DNA of 64,000 bases from Bog-793 sp963803025. GTDB taxonomy: Bacteria > Actinomycetota > Acidimicrobiia > Acidimicrobiales > Bog-793. Position numbers and translations under genes: made by a program. How positions within the stretch are numbered: position 1 is the first letter of the stretch; each line of letters begins with the position of its first letter. The stretch is taken from positions 1 through 64,000 of the forward strand of contig CAWDKZ010000009.1 of the NCBI GenBank assembly GCA_963803025.1. The letters are read 5' to 3'. Below the pieces are notes generated by a model. It had not been told where the DNA came from. It was given only the letters and a program-made list of their open reading frames with translations, and did no database searches. Of the stretch, positions 34,563-44,331 are shown piece after piece.

Positions 34563-35030
34563 TTATGCTTTCTGTTCGTACGAGCAGATCGCGTCCACTT
34601 TCGCTGCTGAGGCCGAGCTCGGGTCGAACCGGTAGTCCAGCCAGTCGTCCACGAGCTTCTTAGCCAGCTCAAGGCCGATCACCCGCTCGCCCATCGTGAG
34701 GATTTGTGCATTGTTGCTCAGCACCGACCGCTCAACTGAGTAGCTGTCATGGGCCGTGACCGCGCGGACGCCCCGGACCTTGTTGGCGGCAATGGCGACG
34801 CCCAGGCCCGTCCCACAGAACAGCAATGCCCTGTCAGCCTGCCCCTCCGCTACCTTCGTTGCTGCCGCCACGGCGATGTGGGGGTACGCCGTGGTGTCGC
34901 CAGCATCCTGGACGCCGACGACTTCGACCGAAGTGACGCGCGGGTCGCCGAGCAGCATCGCCTTCAAGGCGTTCTTGTAGTTGATGCCAGCGTTATCGCT
35001 GCCCACCACCATGCGCCACTTTGCGGTCAT
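34563..35030 (-). CDS. RpiB/LacAB-family sugar-phosphate isomerase
   Basis: An aldose-ketose phosphate isomerase of 155 aa. Catalytic Cys72 lies in LLFCGTGLGVAIAANKVRG, and VTAHDSYSVERSVLSNNAQI completes the active site. The start overlaps the kinase stop (ATGA), with GGAGG four bases upstream. RpiB homologues encoded next to DhaKL-type kinases act on D-erythrulose 4-phosphate in characterised tetritol pathways (Mycobacterium smegmatis; established work). I infer a similar role here. Confidence 0.86.
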   Translation of the reverse strand: MTAKWRMVVGSDNAGINYKNALKAMLLGDPRVTSVEVVGVQDAGDTTAYPHIAVAAATKVAEGQADRALLFCGTGLGVAIAANKVRGVRAVTAHDSYSVERSVLSNNAQILTMGERVIGLELAKKLVDDWLDYRFDPSSASAAKVDAICSYEQKA

Positions 35031-36796
35031 CGCTCCTCCGTTGCACCGGCTTCTTGGCCAGCGAGCCCCTCTGCTTGTACGGGTGCTTCAGGCAGCAGGT
35101 GCTCCGCGACGGCCGTGGCTATTAGTGCCAATGACACGGCACCTGGGTCGGGCGTCCCGACGCTCTTGTCGGCGAGTGGCCGGGCCCGTCCCTTGCGCGG
35201 CCTCAGCGGTGCTGTCGCTCGCGCCGCCTCTGTGGCAGCCTCAGCTGCGGCGCGCACCGCCCGGGGCACGGTCATCCCGCGGTTAACCGCGTCGGCCAAG
35301 GTGTCCACCAAGGGGACGAGGGCATCGACCATCGTCTTGTCGCCGGGGCTCGCCCCGCCGAGCGCGATGATCGCGTCCCGGGCGGCGGCTACGGCGGCCA
35401 CGAGGTTGTCCGCCGTGCAGGCCTCGCGGTTGGCCAGGCTGGCAGCCATGGCGCCTAGCCCAGCCCCCCACAGCGCCCCCGAGGTCCCGCCAGCCCGTTC
35501 GGACCACATTTCCCCGGCGGCGCTGAGCAGGCGCCCGACGCTGGCCCGCTGGACGAGGCCCCCCCGAGCGGCTTCAAGCGCTGCATCGGCGCCACGGCAC
35601 ATGCCTGCGCCGTGGTCCCCGTCACCCGCCACAGCATCGATCGCTCCCAGCTCGCGCTCGTGTTCGCGATCCGCACGGGCCGCTGCTCCGATCGCGCTCG
35701 CCGCTACCCCCGCCAGTTGCCGGGAGGCGACCGTCGCTTTCTCCCGCTCGTCGCCGGTGGCCCGTTGCTCCCGGGCCTCAGCCCGACGAGGCCTCTGCTC
35801 TACGGTGCCCTTGCGGTGGGCCGGGGCGTCGGCGGGGGCGGACCAGAGCCGTTCCAGCTCCTCGTCCACCCAGAACAGCGTCAATGACAGCCCCGACATG
35901 TCCAAGCTGGTGACCAGCTCCCCGCACTCCGTGCCGATGACCTCGACGCCGGCGCCGGCTAGTAGCGGGCTGATCTTGCCGAAGAGCAGGAAGAGCTCCT
36001 CGTACTTAACCATGCCCAGACCGTTCAGCAGAACAACCGCTCGGTCGGTTGCCCCGGGGGGCTTTTCGGCCAAAACCGTGCCGACCAGCAGTTCTGCCAG
36101 CTGGCTCGCGGAGGGAGCAGGCACCTCCTTGACCCCGGGCTCGCCGTGGATCCCAAGGCCCACCGACATCTGTCCAGCCGGGACGGTGAACAAGGGCCCA
36201 GTTGCGCCGGGCAATGTGCAGCCCACGAACGCCACTCCAAGCGATCGTGTCCGCATGTTCGCCTTCGCCGCAAGGCGCTCCACCTCGTCGAGGGGCAGCC
36301 CTGACCTTGCGGCGGCGCCCGCGACCTTGAACACCGCTAGGTCGCCGGCGATCCCGCGCCGGTCACTCAGTCTCTCAATGGGGGCACTGGCGACGTCATC
36401 GGTCACCAAAACGGTACGTGTGTCGATCCGTTCCGACCTCAGTCGCTCCTGCGCCCGTCCGAAATGAAGGGCGTCATCAGCATAGTTGCCAAAGCTGAAG
36501 AGCACCCCGCCGCCGTTCTCGGCAGCCTTCGCCACCCGGTACACCTGGCCTGCCGAAGGGAACGCGAATATGTTCCCGCACGCCGCCCCGGCCACGAGCC
36601 CGTTCCCCACCATCCCGGCGAACACCGGGTAGTGGCCAGAGCCCCCGCCGATAACGACGGCCACCTCACCCGGCGGGCTCTCCTGCGCACGCACCACGCC
36701 GCCGTCCACGCGCACCACACGGTCTCTGTTAGCGGCGACAAAGCCGTCGATCGCCTCGTCCGCGAACGTGGCCGGGTCATCACAAATAACAGGCAT
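35027..36796 (-). CDS. DhaK-DhaL fused ketose kinase
   Basis: An ATP-dependent kinase of the dihydroxyacetone/erythrulose type, 589 aa. The DhaK domain (residues 1-330) has VVIGGGSGHYPVFAGMVGNG and the substrate-anchoring His217 in VGLGIHGEPGV. After a charged Arg/Glu-rich linker, the DhaL domain has AVAGDGDHGAGM and GASPGDKTMVDALVPLVDTL. ATG 36796 has GGAGGG seven bases upstream. It is the first gene of its operon. A duplicated relative lies at 38325. Confidence 0.88.
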   Translation of the reverse strand: MPVICDDPATFADEAIDGFVAANRDRVVRVDGGVVRAQESPPGEVAVVIGGGSGHYPVFAGMVGNGLVAGAACGNIFAFPSAGQVYRVAKAAENGGGVLFSFGNYADDALHFGRAQERLRSERIDTRTVLVTDDVASAPIERLSDRRGIAGDLAVFKVAGAAARSGLPLDEVERLAAKANMRTRSLGVAFVGCTLPGATGPLFTVPAGQMSVGLGIHGEPGVKEVPAPSASQLAELLVGTVLAEKPPGATDRAVVLLNGLGMVKYEELFLLFGKISPLLAGAGVEVIGTECGELVTSLDMSGLSLTLFWVDEELERLWSAPADAPAHRKGTVEQRPRRAEAREQRATGDEREKATVASRQLAGVAASAIGAAARADREHERELGAIDAVAGDGDHGAGMCRGADAALEAARGGLVQRASVGRLLSAAGEMWSERAGGTSGALWGAGLGAMAASLANREACTADNLVAAVAAARDAIIALGGASPGDKTMVDALVPLVDTLADAVNRGMTVPRAVRAAAEAATEAARATAPLRPRKGRARPLADKSVGTPDPGAVSLALIATAVAEHLLPEAPVQAEGLAGQEAGATEER

Positions 36797-36823
36797 GTCT
36801 AAACCCTCCGCTCCGCCCTCTCA

Positions 36824-37150
36824 GTAGAGGTATGACCTGAAGTTGTGGATCACCCACTCGCCCGGAGGCGCGACGTACCTTCCTCGTTGAAATCCAAGAC
36901 GAGCAGCCAGCGTTAGCGCGCCAACGAGGAAGGGACGCCGATGTTGAGCGTAGTGAACAACGACGAGGCTTGGCGCGGAAGGTCGCTTTGGCCTGGACGA
37001 GATCTGCCGCGAAGGTGCGAGGACGATGCTCGCCGCGGCCTTGGAGGCCGAGGTCGACGCGTATCTCGCCGAGCTCGTAGACGAGCGCGATGAGGACGGG
37101 CACCGCCTTGTGACGCGAAATGGCCACGCACGACAGCGCAAGGTCCAGAC
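36824..37150 (+). repeat. 327-bp direct repeat, copy 1
   Basis: This segment is nearly identical to 42148-42474 (I see one mismatch, CCAACG against CCGACG). It begins inside a short piece of a VOC-like gene and ends inside an IS256-type transposase fragment. Both copies have the same orientation and enclose about 5.0 kb with the second kinase/isomerase set. Confidence 0.9.
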
Positions 37151-37478
37151 CGTGGCTGGTGCGGTCGAGATCACAACACCGAGGGTGAACGACCGTCGTG
37201 TCGACCAAGCAACCGGTGAGAAGGCCCAGTTGAAGTCGGTCATCATCCCGCCATGGCGTCGGAGGTCGCCGAAGGTCACCGAGGTCCTGCCGCTGTTGTA
37301 CCTGCACGGACTCTCGACAGGCGACTTCGCCCCGGCGCTCGAGGGGTTCTTCGGTTCTGCAGCCGGGTTGTCGGCTTCTGTGATCACCCGGCTCACCGCG
37401 GCCTGGCAGGACGAGCACCGGGCCTTCATGGCGCGCAACTTGGCGGACCGGGACTACGTGTCAGACCTCTGGACATAG
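36941..37478 (+). pseudogene. IS256-family transposase, 5' fragment with frameshift
   Basis: ATG 36941 opens MLSVVNNDEAW. The frame then shifts, and the mutator-type N-terminus continues from about 37005 as MLAAALEAEVDAYLAELVDE, KVQTVAGAVEITTPRVNDRR, and ITRLTAAWQDEHRAFMARNL. It breaks off at RDYVSDLW, just before the first catalytic Asp of the DDE domain. The rest of the transposase is absent. Confidence 0.8.
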
Positions 37479-37482
37479 GCGC

Positions 37483-37881
37483 TTATGCGACCGCCTGGGA
37501 CTGGTGCACTCTCGTCTGGGAGGTGGTGCGTCGCACCCTGTAGGCCATCGGAATGTCGGTACCCGGATATGTCGAACCGATGGTGTTGAGATCGGAGACA
37601 AGCCCAGCCAGCGCTCGGTGGTGAATGGGGGTGTCAGGTGGGTCGAGTATCACCGTGACGCCAGTTCCGGTGGTCCGGATATTCCCCGACAGTTCCGCGA
37701 ACGTTCGTAATAAGTCGCGGACGTCGTTCGGGTTCGGGTAGTGCCGTTCGAGACGATCGAGGAGCCACTCATCGGCGTTGTAGGCCGTGATATAGCCCCC
37801 GGATAGTGGGCATCGCGGGGTGCCGTGGTGTTCGCCGGACTGGGGACCTGTGCGTGCCGAGATTCCATTCGACCAGGTCAC
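37483..37881 (-). pseudogene. Fragment, possibly the C-terminus of a transposase
   Basis: The minus strand is open for 132 codons and reads YNADEWLLDRLERHYPNPND, VRDLLRTFAELSGNIRTTGT and TVILDPPDTPIHHRALAGLV. The second half resembles C-terminal regions of some actinobacterial transposase-like proteins, but I cannot name the IS family. It abuts the IS256 fragment directly. 37882-38130 has no supported gene. Confidence 0.4.
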
Positions 37882-38134
37882 GCTACGAGACGATACTCAT
37901 GAATAGGGCCGCCGAGGGTCTCATTCCGCCGTAACGCGTCGGGTCGGGCTCGTCGATTAGATCCGGCATGAGCACCAAGGTCCTGGGCGCTTGCTGGTCT
38001 GGGCCCGGATACGGACGATGGTCGGTCTGGTGGGCCGTATACGGCTTGAACCTGCAACCTGTCGCGCGGCTCTTCACGATCGGTCCAGTGCTGGGCGTGA
38101 CCAGGTTGAGGCCCACAGACCCACCGACTGAAGG

Positions 38135-38235
38135 CAAGCTACCGGCCCTCAAGACCGAGAACCGACGAGCCGGGCCAAAGTGGATCACTCGAAGATCAGC
38201 CTGTGGACCAAGTTCAGCCAGCCAACTAGCCTTTA
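38135..38235 (+). pseudogene. Degraded istB 3' end
   Basis: AAGCTACCGGCCCTCAAGAC ... CGACGAGCC ... CAGCCTGTGGACCAAG resembles the last 100 bp of the istB gene at 2405-2490 with many substitutions. It indicates an older IS21 insertion next to the second kinase gene. Confidence 0.45.
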
Positions 38236-38324
38236 CGTCAAGGTATTTCTTTCCTTGACGAGCACGCTCTCCGGTTTTTGGATAAGCCTCTTACAACACG
38301 ACGGGGATTGGGGCCTGGGCAACC

Positions 38325-40086
38325 ATGAAGAAATTTCTGAACGAACCTGCGAATGCTGTTGATGAGATGCTCGACGGCTTCTGCCGAGCGCACGCCGATA
38401 GGGTATTTCGGGTTGCGCCACGCGTGGTCGGTTCGCGAGCGCGGAGAGATGGCGTGGGTCTCATCACCGGTGGCGGCTCGGGACACAAGCCCGCCTTTAT
38501 CGGCTACCTCGGGGCTGGCATGCTCGACGCGGTCGCGGTCGGAGACGTCTTTACATCTCCGCCGGCCGACGCGATCCGGCTCGCCATACGTGCCGCGGAC
38601 GCGGGCCACGGAGTCCTCTGCCTACTAGGCAACTACTCCGGCGACGTCATGAACTTTCGGATGGCGGCCGATCTCGCCGCCAGCGAGGGAATCGACACGG
38701 CCCTCGCCATCGCAACAGACGACATCGGCGCAGGCTTCCGTGACGAGCCAGACCGACGACGCGGGGTGACCGGTCAGGTACTCATCTGGAAGATATGCGG
38801 CGCTCTGGCTGATCGCGCGAGCCAGCCTGAGCGAACTCACTGCCACGGCCATCGAGGTCAACGCCGCTACGAGGACAGTCGGCGTGGCGATAGCGCCGTG
38901 CACGGTCCCACAAGCGGGATCGCCGACGTTCACACTTGGCGAGTCGGAGATGGAATTCGGTGTCGGACACCACGGAGAACCCGGCTCGTCCCGCGAGAAG
39001 TTGCCGCGTGTCGACGTGATCTGTGAACGGATGCTCACCTCGATCCTCGATGAACTCCGTCCCGTGGGAGCGCCCGTCGCAGTCATCGTCAACGGTCTTG
39101 GGGCGACACCACAGATGGAGCTTTACGTTGTTTACCGACGCGTGGCCGAACTGCTGGACAAAGAAGGGATCCGTGTCCACCGCGCCTGGGTCGGCGAGTA
39201 CTTCACCGCGCTCGAGATGGCGGGATTCTCTCTAACCGTGTCGGTGCTGAACGAGCACTTGGCAGAGTTGCTCGACGCGCCTTCAGACGCCGTGAGCCTG
39301 AGGCGGAGCCTTATTCGTGTCGCCGAAACGGACCGCCCGAGGACGCAGCACCCGCCCGCGACCGATGGTGAGCCGGCGGGTCGGGACGACCAAGGGGCAT
39401 CTGATACTGACAACCCCAAGGACGGCCGGCAGGCGGCCCGGGAGGTCCTTTCCGCCCTCGCTGCAGCGATGCCCGCGGAGCGGGAACGACTGTGCCGCCT
39501 CGACGCGGAGTTAGGTGACGGCGACCACGGAGTTACCATGGCAAAGGCCTTCACGGCAGTGGGCCGTATGCTCGACGCGCCGCCTGGTGCCAGCACGGCC
39601 GGCATGCTGCGCGCGATCGCGGACATCTTCATCACCGAGGTCGGCGGGGCCACGGGGCCACTGTTCGGTTCTGCCTTCCTCGCAGCAGCAGACGAGGTAC
39701 CTGCCACCGGGCCTGTCGATTCCGCCGCTATCGCTCGCATGCTCGAGGCGGCCGAAGCGGCAGTCATGAAACGAGGCGGTGCCGGGCCCGGCGACAAGAC
39801 CATGCTCGACGCGCTTGCGCCCGCGGCGCGGGCGGCAAAGGACTCCGCCGAGGAAGAGCAGCCTGTTCGTGCCGCCCTCACTAGAGCATCTCAAGCCGCC
39901 GAGCGCGGAGCGCAAAGTACAGCCGAGATGCAAGCCAAGATGGGCCGGGCCGCGAGACTCGGCTTGCGAAGCATCGGCCACGTTGACCCGGGTGCTGAGT
40001 CCGTTGCGCTGATGCTTGCTCACGCGGCCAGGCAATTACTCCTGCCCCAGTCGACTGAACATCACGCCGAAGGGCAACCCACATGA
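38325..40086 (+). pseudogene. Second DhaK-DhaL kinase, split by a frameshift
   Basis: Frame 1 gives the DhaK start MKKFLNEPANAVDEMLDGFC, LITGGGSGHKPAFIGYLGAG and VTGQVLIWKICGALADRA. A shift near 38808-38825 follows. The other frame continues SLSELTATAIEVNAATRTVG, the substrate His in FGVGHHGEPGS, and the DhaL motif LDAELGDGDHGVTMAKAFTA to the stop at 40086. Apart from the single lesion the gene is full length (about 585 aa). It is clearly diverged from the kinase at 35027. The RpiB gene overlaps its stop as ATGA. Loss of function or a sequencing error are both possible. Confidence 0.8.
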
Positions 40087-40628
40087 CACAATCTGGAAGC
40101 GACCCGAGCGCAACGCCGCGAGCTCCCATGAGGCTCGCCCTGGGGTGCGACGACGCAGCCTTCGGCCTCGCCCAGGTCATTCGCCGGCATCTTGAGACAA
40201 ACGCCCCTGTCGCGGTTAGCGTCATGGACTTCGGCGCGTTTGATGCGGAACCGGTGGACTACCCCGACGTCGCCGAAGCGGTCGCCCTGGCAGTCCGGAA
40301 AGGCAGCGCCGACCGTGGCGTGCTGCTCTGTGGCACGGGCATAGGAGTAGCGATAGCGGCTAACAAGGTTCCCGGTGTGCGGGCAGCTTGCTGTCACGAC
40401 ACTTACTCAGCCGAGCGCTCCCGCGCGAGCAACGATGCTCAGATACTCACGATGGGCGCGCGCGTAGTGGGGCCCGAATTGGCTCTGCGGATCCTTGACA
40501 CTTGGCTGCAAACTGAGTTCGGCGGTGGTCCCTCTGCCCGCAAGGTTGCCAAGATCACCGCGATCGAGCGACGGTTCATGGTCGATCCCGCCCCGCGACC
40601 CCTTCAAGGTGAGGACCCGGCCCCGTGA
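40083..40628 (+). CDS. RpiB/LacAB-family sugar-phosphate isomerase, second copy
   Basis: The 181-aa product has the RpiB fold, with Cys83 in LLCGTGIGVAIAANKVPG and CCHDTYSAERSRASNDAQIL. Its ATG overlaps the second kinase stop. The N-terminus is about 15 residues longer than in the first copy, so initiation at MRLALGCDD (residue 16) is also possible. Together with the kinase it forms a duplicate tetrulose-type module. Confidence 0.84.
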   Translation: MTQSGSDPSATPRAPMRLALGCDDAAFGLAQVIRRHLETNAPVAVSVMDFGAFDAEPVDYPDVAEAVALAVRKGSADRGVLLCGTGIGVAIAANKVPGVRAACCHDTYSAERSRASNDAQILTMGARVVGPELALRILDTWLQTEFGGGPSARKVAKITAIERRFMVDPAPRPLQGEDPAP

Positions 40629-41057
40629 ACCTTCGGTCGGCTTGCGCTCCAGGACCGATCGATCAATCTCCTCATGGGAGCAACGACCTAAGTGCCGAGC
40701 GACGCGTCGACCGTGCCTCGCTGACCTGGTAAGCAGCAAGCCCACTCTGAGCAACGTCCGACCCGCCGGCTCGACGCCGGCCGGACGTCCGATGCCACGC
40801 GATAACTCAATCCCAGCTGCTTATCGTCGAGCATCGCACCTTCAGACATCCGTCCGCGGAGCCCACGAGCTCGCCGACAAAGCGGCTCCTCGCGCACGGA
40901 CCAGGCCTGCTCAGGGCTTACGACCCGAAGGACCGCCCCGGATGCTGGTGAACAAACGAACGTCCGGGGCGCGAGTACGCCTCACGCCCCGCTTGCACGT
41001 TTCTGCTTACTGTCAGTCGGCCATGTGTCGCGGCAACTCGCCAACCGCAGGCATCGG
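40629..41057. other. Intergenic region between convergent genes, nothing recognised
   Basis: These 429 bp lie between the convergent rpiB-like and TIM-barrel genes. I see no convincing coding frame, RNA gene or terminator with a T-run. Confidence 0.4.
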
Positions 41058-41909
41058 CTATTGGTAGTGCTCAGCGACCTTGCGCTTCATGAAGGCGAGG
41101 CCTTCGCTAGCCACGAGTTCTTCGCTTTCGAAAAGCGGCCGCCATATCTTCGTGGCGGCGACGAGGTTCGGCAGGACGTCACTGAACGACTCAATCGTGA
41201 GCCAGCCGTCATAGCCGATCGCATGCAGCGCATCGAAGGTGGCGTCCCAAGCTACATGGCCGGTGCCAGGTATCCCACGATCATTCTCAGAAATGTGGAC
41301 ATAGCCGATCCGTGAACCTGCTTCCTTGATGGCCTCGCCCGGAAGCTTCTCTTCTATGTTCGAATGAAACGTGTCGACGTGTATACGACAGTTAGGCAGC
41401 CCGACTTCGTCGACGAAACGAGCACCTTGAGCCAGCGTGTTCAGAAGGTAGAGCTCGAACCGGTTTATCACCTCCTCGGTGAGCGTCACGCCCGCCGGCG
41501 CCGCATACTCCGCCACGCGACGGACGTGGGCCACACTCCAGTCCCACTCCTCAACAGTCGGCGCGTGGCCACTGAATACACCCAGAGCGATCTGGTGCGG
41601 ACCGGCAAGGATTGTGACCCCGGCGGCCTGGCAGCAATCGACGACTTTCGTCATGTGGTCGTATGCCCGCTGGCGGACCAACAGATCGGGGCTGACAGGG
41701 TTGTACTCCGGCGCGACAACGTGGTTCGCCGTCCGCTCTAGTCCCATCTCGTCGAGTCTTTGTCCCCAACGTGCCCATTTCGCGGTGTCCAAGTCGAACA
41801 TGGGGACTTCAACACCGTCGTAGCCCATGCTTCGGACGGACTCGAGCACCGGCAAAAGACCGTCATGCAAGTCATCGTCCCATAGCATCAAGTTTATGCC
41901 GTATCTCAC
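41058..41909 (-). CDS. D-tagatose/D-psicose 3-epimerase-like TIM barrel
   Basis: A 283-aa sugar isomerase/epimerase of the xylose-isomerase-like superfamily. The family metal ligands are in VTLTEEVINRFELYLLNT (Glu), CRIHVDTFHSNIEE (Asp, His), YVHISENDRGIPGTGHV (His) and WLTIESFSD (Glu). The ENDRGIPGTGH loop is typical of ketose 3-epimerases. The GTG start at 41909 has AAGGAAAGGA upstream. It lies in the 5-kb segment between the 327-bp direct repeats, opposite in strand to the kinase/RpiB pair. Confidence 0.83.
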   Translation of the reverse strand: MRYGINLMLWDDDLHDGLLPVLESVRSMGYDGVEVPMFDLDTAKWARWGQRLDEMGLERTANHVVAPEYNPVSPDLLVRQRAYDHMTKVVDCCQAAGVTILAGPHQIALGVFSGHAPTVEEWDWSVAHVRRVAEYAAPAGVTLTEEVINRFELYLLNTLAQGARFVDEVGLPNCRIHVDTFHSNIEEKLPGEAIKEAGSRIGYVHISENDRGIPGTGHVAWDATFDALHAIGYDGWLTIESFSDVLPNLVAATKIWRPLFESEELVASEGLAFMKRKVAEHYQ

Positions 41910-41985
41910 ACCACGATCCTTTCCTTAATATTATGCCACCGTAGCTCGCAGCTAGCCGAAAAGCGCCTGCGAGTTCCTCCTCTGT

Positions 41986-42205
41986 TCAGGCCTGCGGCGT
42001 ATAGACCCGTACCGGGGTCATGTCCACGGCGTGCCCGCTCCCGGACTCCATGATCACCTTCAGCGTCGGCTGGGCGTCGACATAGAAGAACCTGATCGAC
42101 TCGCCGATCCGGCCCTCCATGATGACGGGGGCGCCTATCTCTTCAAGGTAGAGGTATGACCTGAAGTTGTGGATCACCCACTCGCCCGGAGGCGCGACGT
42201 ACCTT
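41986..42205 (-). pseudogene. C-terminal fragment of a VOC-superfamily gene
   Basis: The frame reads VAPPGEWVIHNFRSYLYLEE, IGAPVIMEGRIGESIRFFYV and DAQPTLKVIMESGSGHAVDM to the stop at 41986. The pattern of G.P.....G.......F.Y.D......VI.E resembles glyoxalase/VOC domains. An IS256 insertion removed the 5' part. A 60-bp piece of the same gene is repeated at 36824-36883. Confidence 0.6.
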
Positions 42206-42474
42206 CCTCGTTGAAATCCAAGACGAGCAGCCAGCGTTAGCGCGCCGACGAGGAAGGGACGCCGATGTTGAGCGTAGTGAACAACGACGAGGCTTGGCGC
42301 GGAAGGTCGCTTTGGCCTGGACGAGATCTGCCGCGAAGGTGCGAGGACGATGCTCGCCGCGGCCTTGGAGGCCGAGGTCGACGCGTATCTCGCCGAGCTC
42401 GTAGACGAGCGCGATGAGGACGGGCACCGCCTTGTGACGCGAAATGGCCACGCACGACAGCGCAAGGTCCAGAC
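42148..42474 (+). repeat. 327-bp direct repeat, copy 2
   Basis: The partner of 36824-37150, in the same orientation. Here the left part joins the complete C-terminal fragment of the VOC-like gene, so this copy probably preserves the original insertion junction. Confidence 0.9.
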
Positions 42475-42478
42475 TCGA
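42265..42478 (+). pseudogene. IS256-family transposase, shorter 5' fragment
   Basis: Identical to the first 210 bp of the fragment at 36941, including the frameshift after MLSVVNNDEAW. It ends abruptly after GHARQRKVQT at the left end of the IS1634-family element, which seems to have inserted here. Confidence 0.8.
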
Positions 42479-44331
42479 CTTCAGCGGGTGGCAAGGCCGT
42501 TTCAGCCCTTTCGGGCGGTCAGGCACCTCGCTGACCTGCGCGTTCTTTTCGGCTGAGCGCCAGATCTTCCGCCGCTGCAGTGACAAATCAGTCGTTGATT
42601 CTGGAATGACATCTCTGCAAGATTGCGGTTGTGTACGTGAAGTCGACGACGGTCCGTGCAGGCAAGAGGACCTATCGCTATCTGACTCTCGTCGAGTCCT
42701 TTCGCGAGGGCTCCCGCGTCCGCCAGCGGGTCGTCGCCCGACTCGGCGAGGAGTCCGAGCTCGTCGCCTCCGGCGAGCTCGACCGGATCGTCGACGCCCT
42801 CTCCGGGCGCCTGGCGAGGCCGGGACCGACCGCGGTCGTCGCGGAATCGGCCCCTTCCTTCGGCGGTGTCGCTGCGGTGGCGGCCTACTTCTTCCGGCTC
42901 GGCCTCGGCGAGCTGTTCGCCGCGGTCGGGGCGAAGCGCCGTGCCCTGCTCGTCCCCGACGCGCTCCTGGCGATGGTCGCCAACCGGCTCCTCCTTCCCT
43001 CCTCCAAGCGACGGACGGTCACCGACTGGCTGGGGGAGGACGTCGCCCTTCCCGAGGGGTTCTCGCTCCCCTCCCTCGACCAGTGCTACCGCGCCCTCGA
43101 CGTCCTCGCCGAGAAGAAGGGGGATCTCGAGACCCACCTCTACGGGCGACTGACGGATCTCACCAACCTCGACCTCCGCCTCTGCTGCTACGACTTGACC
43201 TCGAGCTATCTCGAGGGCGACCCGCGTCCGGAGGAGCGCTTTCCCTCGAAGGCCTTCGGCTACAGCCGCGACCATCGAGGGGACCGCCCCCAGGTCGTAA
43301 TCGGCCTTCTCGTCACCGGGGACGGGATCCCGCTCGCCCACCACGTCTTTTCCGGCCACACCGCCGATGTGACGAGTTCCCTCAGCGTGATGGCCGACTA
43401 CCAGTCCCGCTTCGGGGTCGGGAGGATCGCCCTCGTCTGCGACCGGGGACTCATCAACGAGGAGAACCTCGCCTCGGTGGCGTCACACGGCTTCGACCAC
43501 GTGATGGCGACGCGGCTGCACCGCGACCCCGACGTCGTGGCGGTCCTCGAGGCCGCCGCGGCAGACGGCGCCACCTGGAGCGAGATGACCCGGCCGTCGT
43601 GCTCGGTGACCGAGATCACCCACGAGAGCCGGCACTACGTAGTCGTCGCATCCACCGAGCGAAAGGCCCGCGACGACAACCGGCGCGAGGAGCTGCTGGC
43701 CCGGACCGAGGAGAGACTGATCGCGCTCTCGCGACGCGTCGACGAGGGACGCCTCAAGGACCCCGCGAAGATCGGCGCGGCGGCCGAGCGGATCCTCTCG
43801 GGCTCCGGTGTCGCCCGGTGCTTTTTGACGACGATCTCTGAGGGGGTCTTCTCGTGGAGCCACGACGCCGCGGCTCTCCGTTACGAGGAGGAGTTCCTCG
43901 CCGGCCGCTACGTGCTGGTGACCTCGCTCTCGCCGAACGACGCCAGGGCGATCGACGTCGTGCGCCACTACCGCTCGCTCGAGCGCGTCGAACGGCGCTT
44001 CCGGGTCCTGAAGGACTTCCTCGGCCTCCGGCCGATCCGCCACTTCACCGAGAAGCGCGTCCGCGGGCACATCGCGCTCTGCGTCCTCGCCGCGGTGATC
44101 GAGGCGGTCATGACCCGTGACCTCGAGGCCCATCGGCTCATGGATCCCGATTTGAAAGACCAGGTCCTCTCACCCCGCCGCGCCCTTCGCGAGCTCGAGC
44201 GGATCCGCGCCGTGCGGCTCGTCGGCGCGGACGGGATTCCACGCCAGGTGATCACCCGGCCGAGTCCCCTGCAGGCGAAGATCCTCGCCGCCTTCGGCGT
44301 GGACACCTCGACCTGGCGCTCATAGCTCACC
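42475..44331 (+). mobile_element. IS1634-family insertion sequence, copy 1
   Basis: It contains one full-length transposase gene. The left end is placed where IS256 similarity stops. The sequence there, CGACTTCAGCGGGT, partly resembles the CCGGAGTTCAGCGTCT end of the second IS1634 copy. The right end is not clear, because IS21-type repeats start at about 44332. The transposase is related to, but clearly different from, the copy at 48465. Confidence 0.6.
42631..44325 (+). CDS. IS1634-family transposase
   Basis: A 564-aa DDE transposase of the IS4 superfamily. The N-terminus, MYVKSTTVRAGKRTYRYLTL, is typical. Catalytic regions are CCYDLTSSYLEGD (Asp), ALVCDRGLINEENLA (Asp) and SLERVERRFRVLKDFLGLRP (Glu, with the YREK-like helix). 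The start is GTG 42631. The 3' end also occurs as a scar at 10166-10272. Confidence 0.9.
   Translation: MYVKSTTVRAGKRTYRYLTLVESFREGSRVRQRVVARLGEESELVASGELDRIVDALSGRLARPGPTAVVAESAPSFGGVAAVAAYFFRLGLGELFAAVGAKRRALLVPDALLAMVANRLLLPSSKRRTVTDWLGEDVALPEGFSLPSLDQCYRALDVLAEKKGDLETHLYGRLTDLTNLDLRLCCYDLTSSYLEGDPRPEERFPSKAFGYSRDHRGDRPQVVIGLLVTGDGIPLAHHVFSGHTADVTSSLSVMADYQSRFGVGRIALVCDRGLINEENLASVASHGFDHVMATRLHRDPDVVAVLEAAAADGATWSEMTRPSCSVTEITHESRHYVVVASTERKARDDNRREELLARTEERLIALSRRVDEGRLKDPAKIGAAAERILSGSGVARCFLTTISEGVFSWSHDAAALRYEEEFLAGRYVLVTSLSPNDARAIDVVRHYRSLERVERRFRVLKDFLGLRPIRHFTEKRVRGHIALCVLAAVIEAVMTRDLEAHRLMDPDLKDQVLSPRRALRELERIRAVRLVGADGIPRQVITRPSPLQAKILAAFGVDTSTWRS

Noticed and set aside
34749..36467. 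A 572-codon plus-strand frame over the kinase gene
   Set aside because: Ser/Ala/Arg-rich antisense shadow. The minus strand encodes intact DhaK and DhaL motifs.
37968..38258. Small plus-strand gene before the second kinase
   Set aside because: The frame runs through a degraded istB 3' end and has no ribosome-binding site or family resemblance.
40629..41057. Non-coding RNA or terminator between convergent genes
   Set aside because: No stable hairpin with a T-run or conserved structure was apparent by eye.
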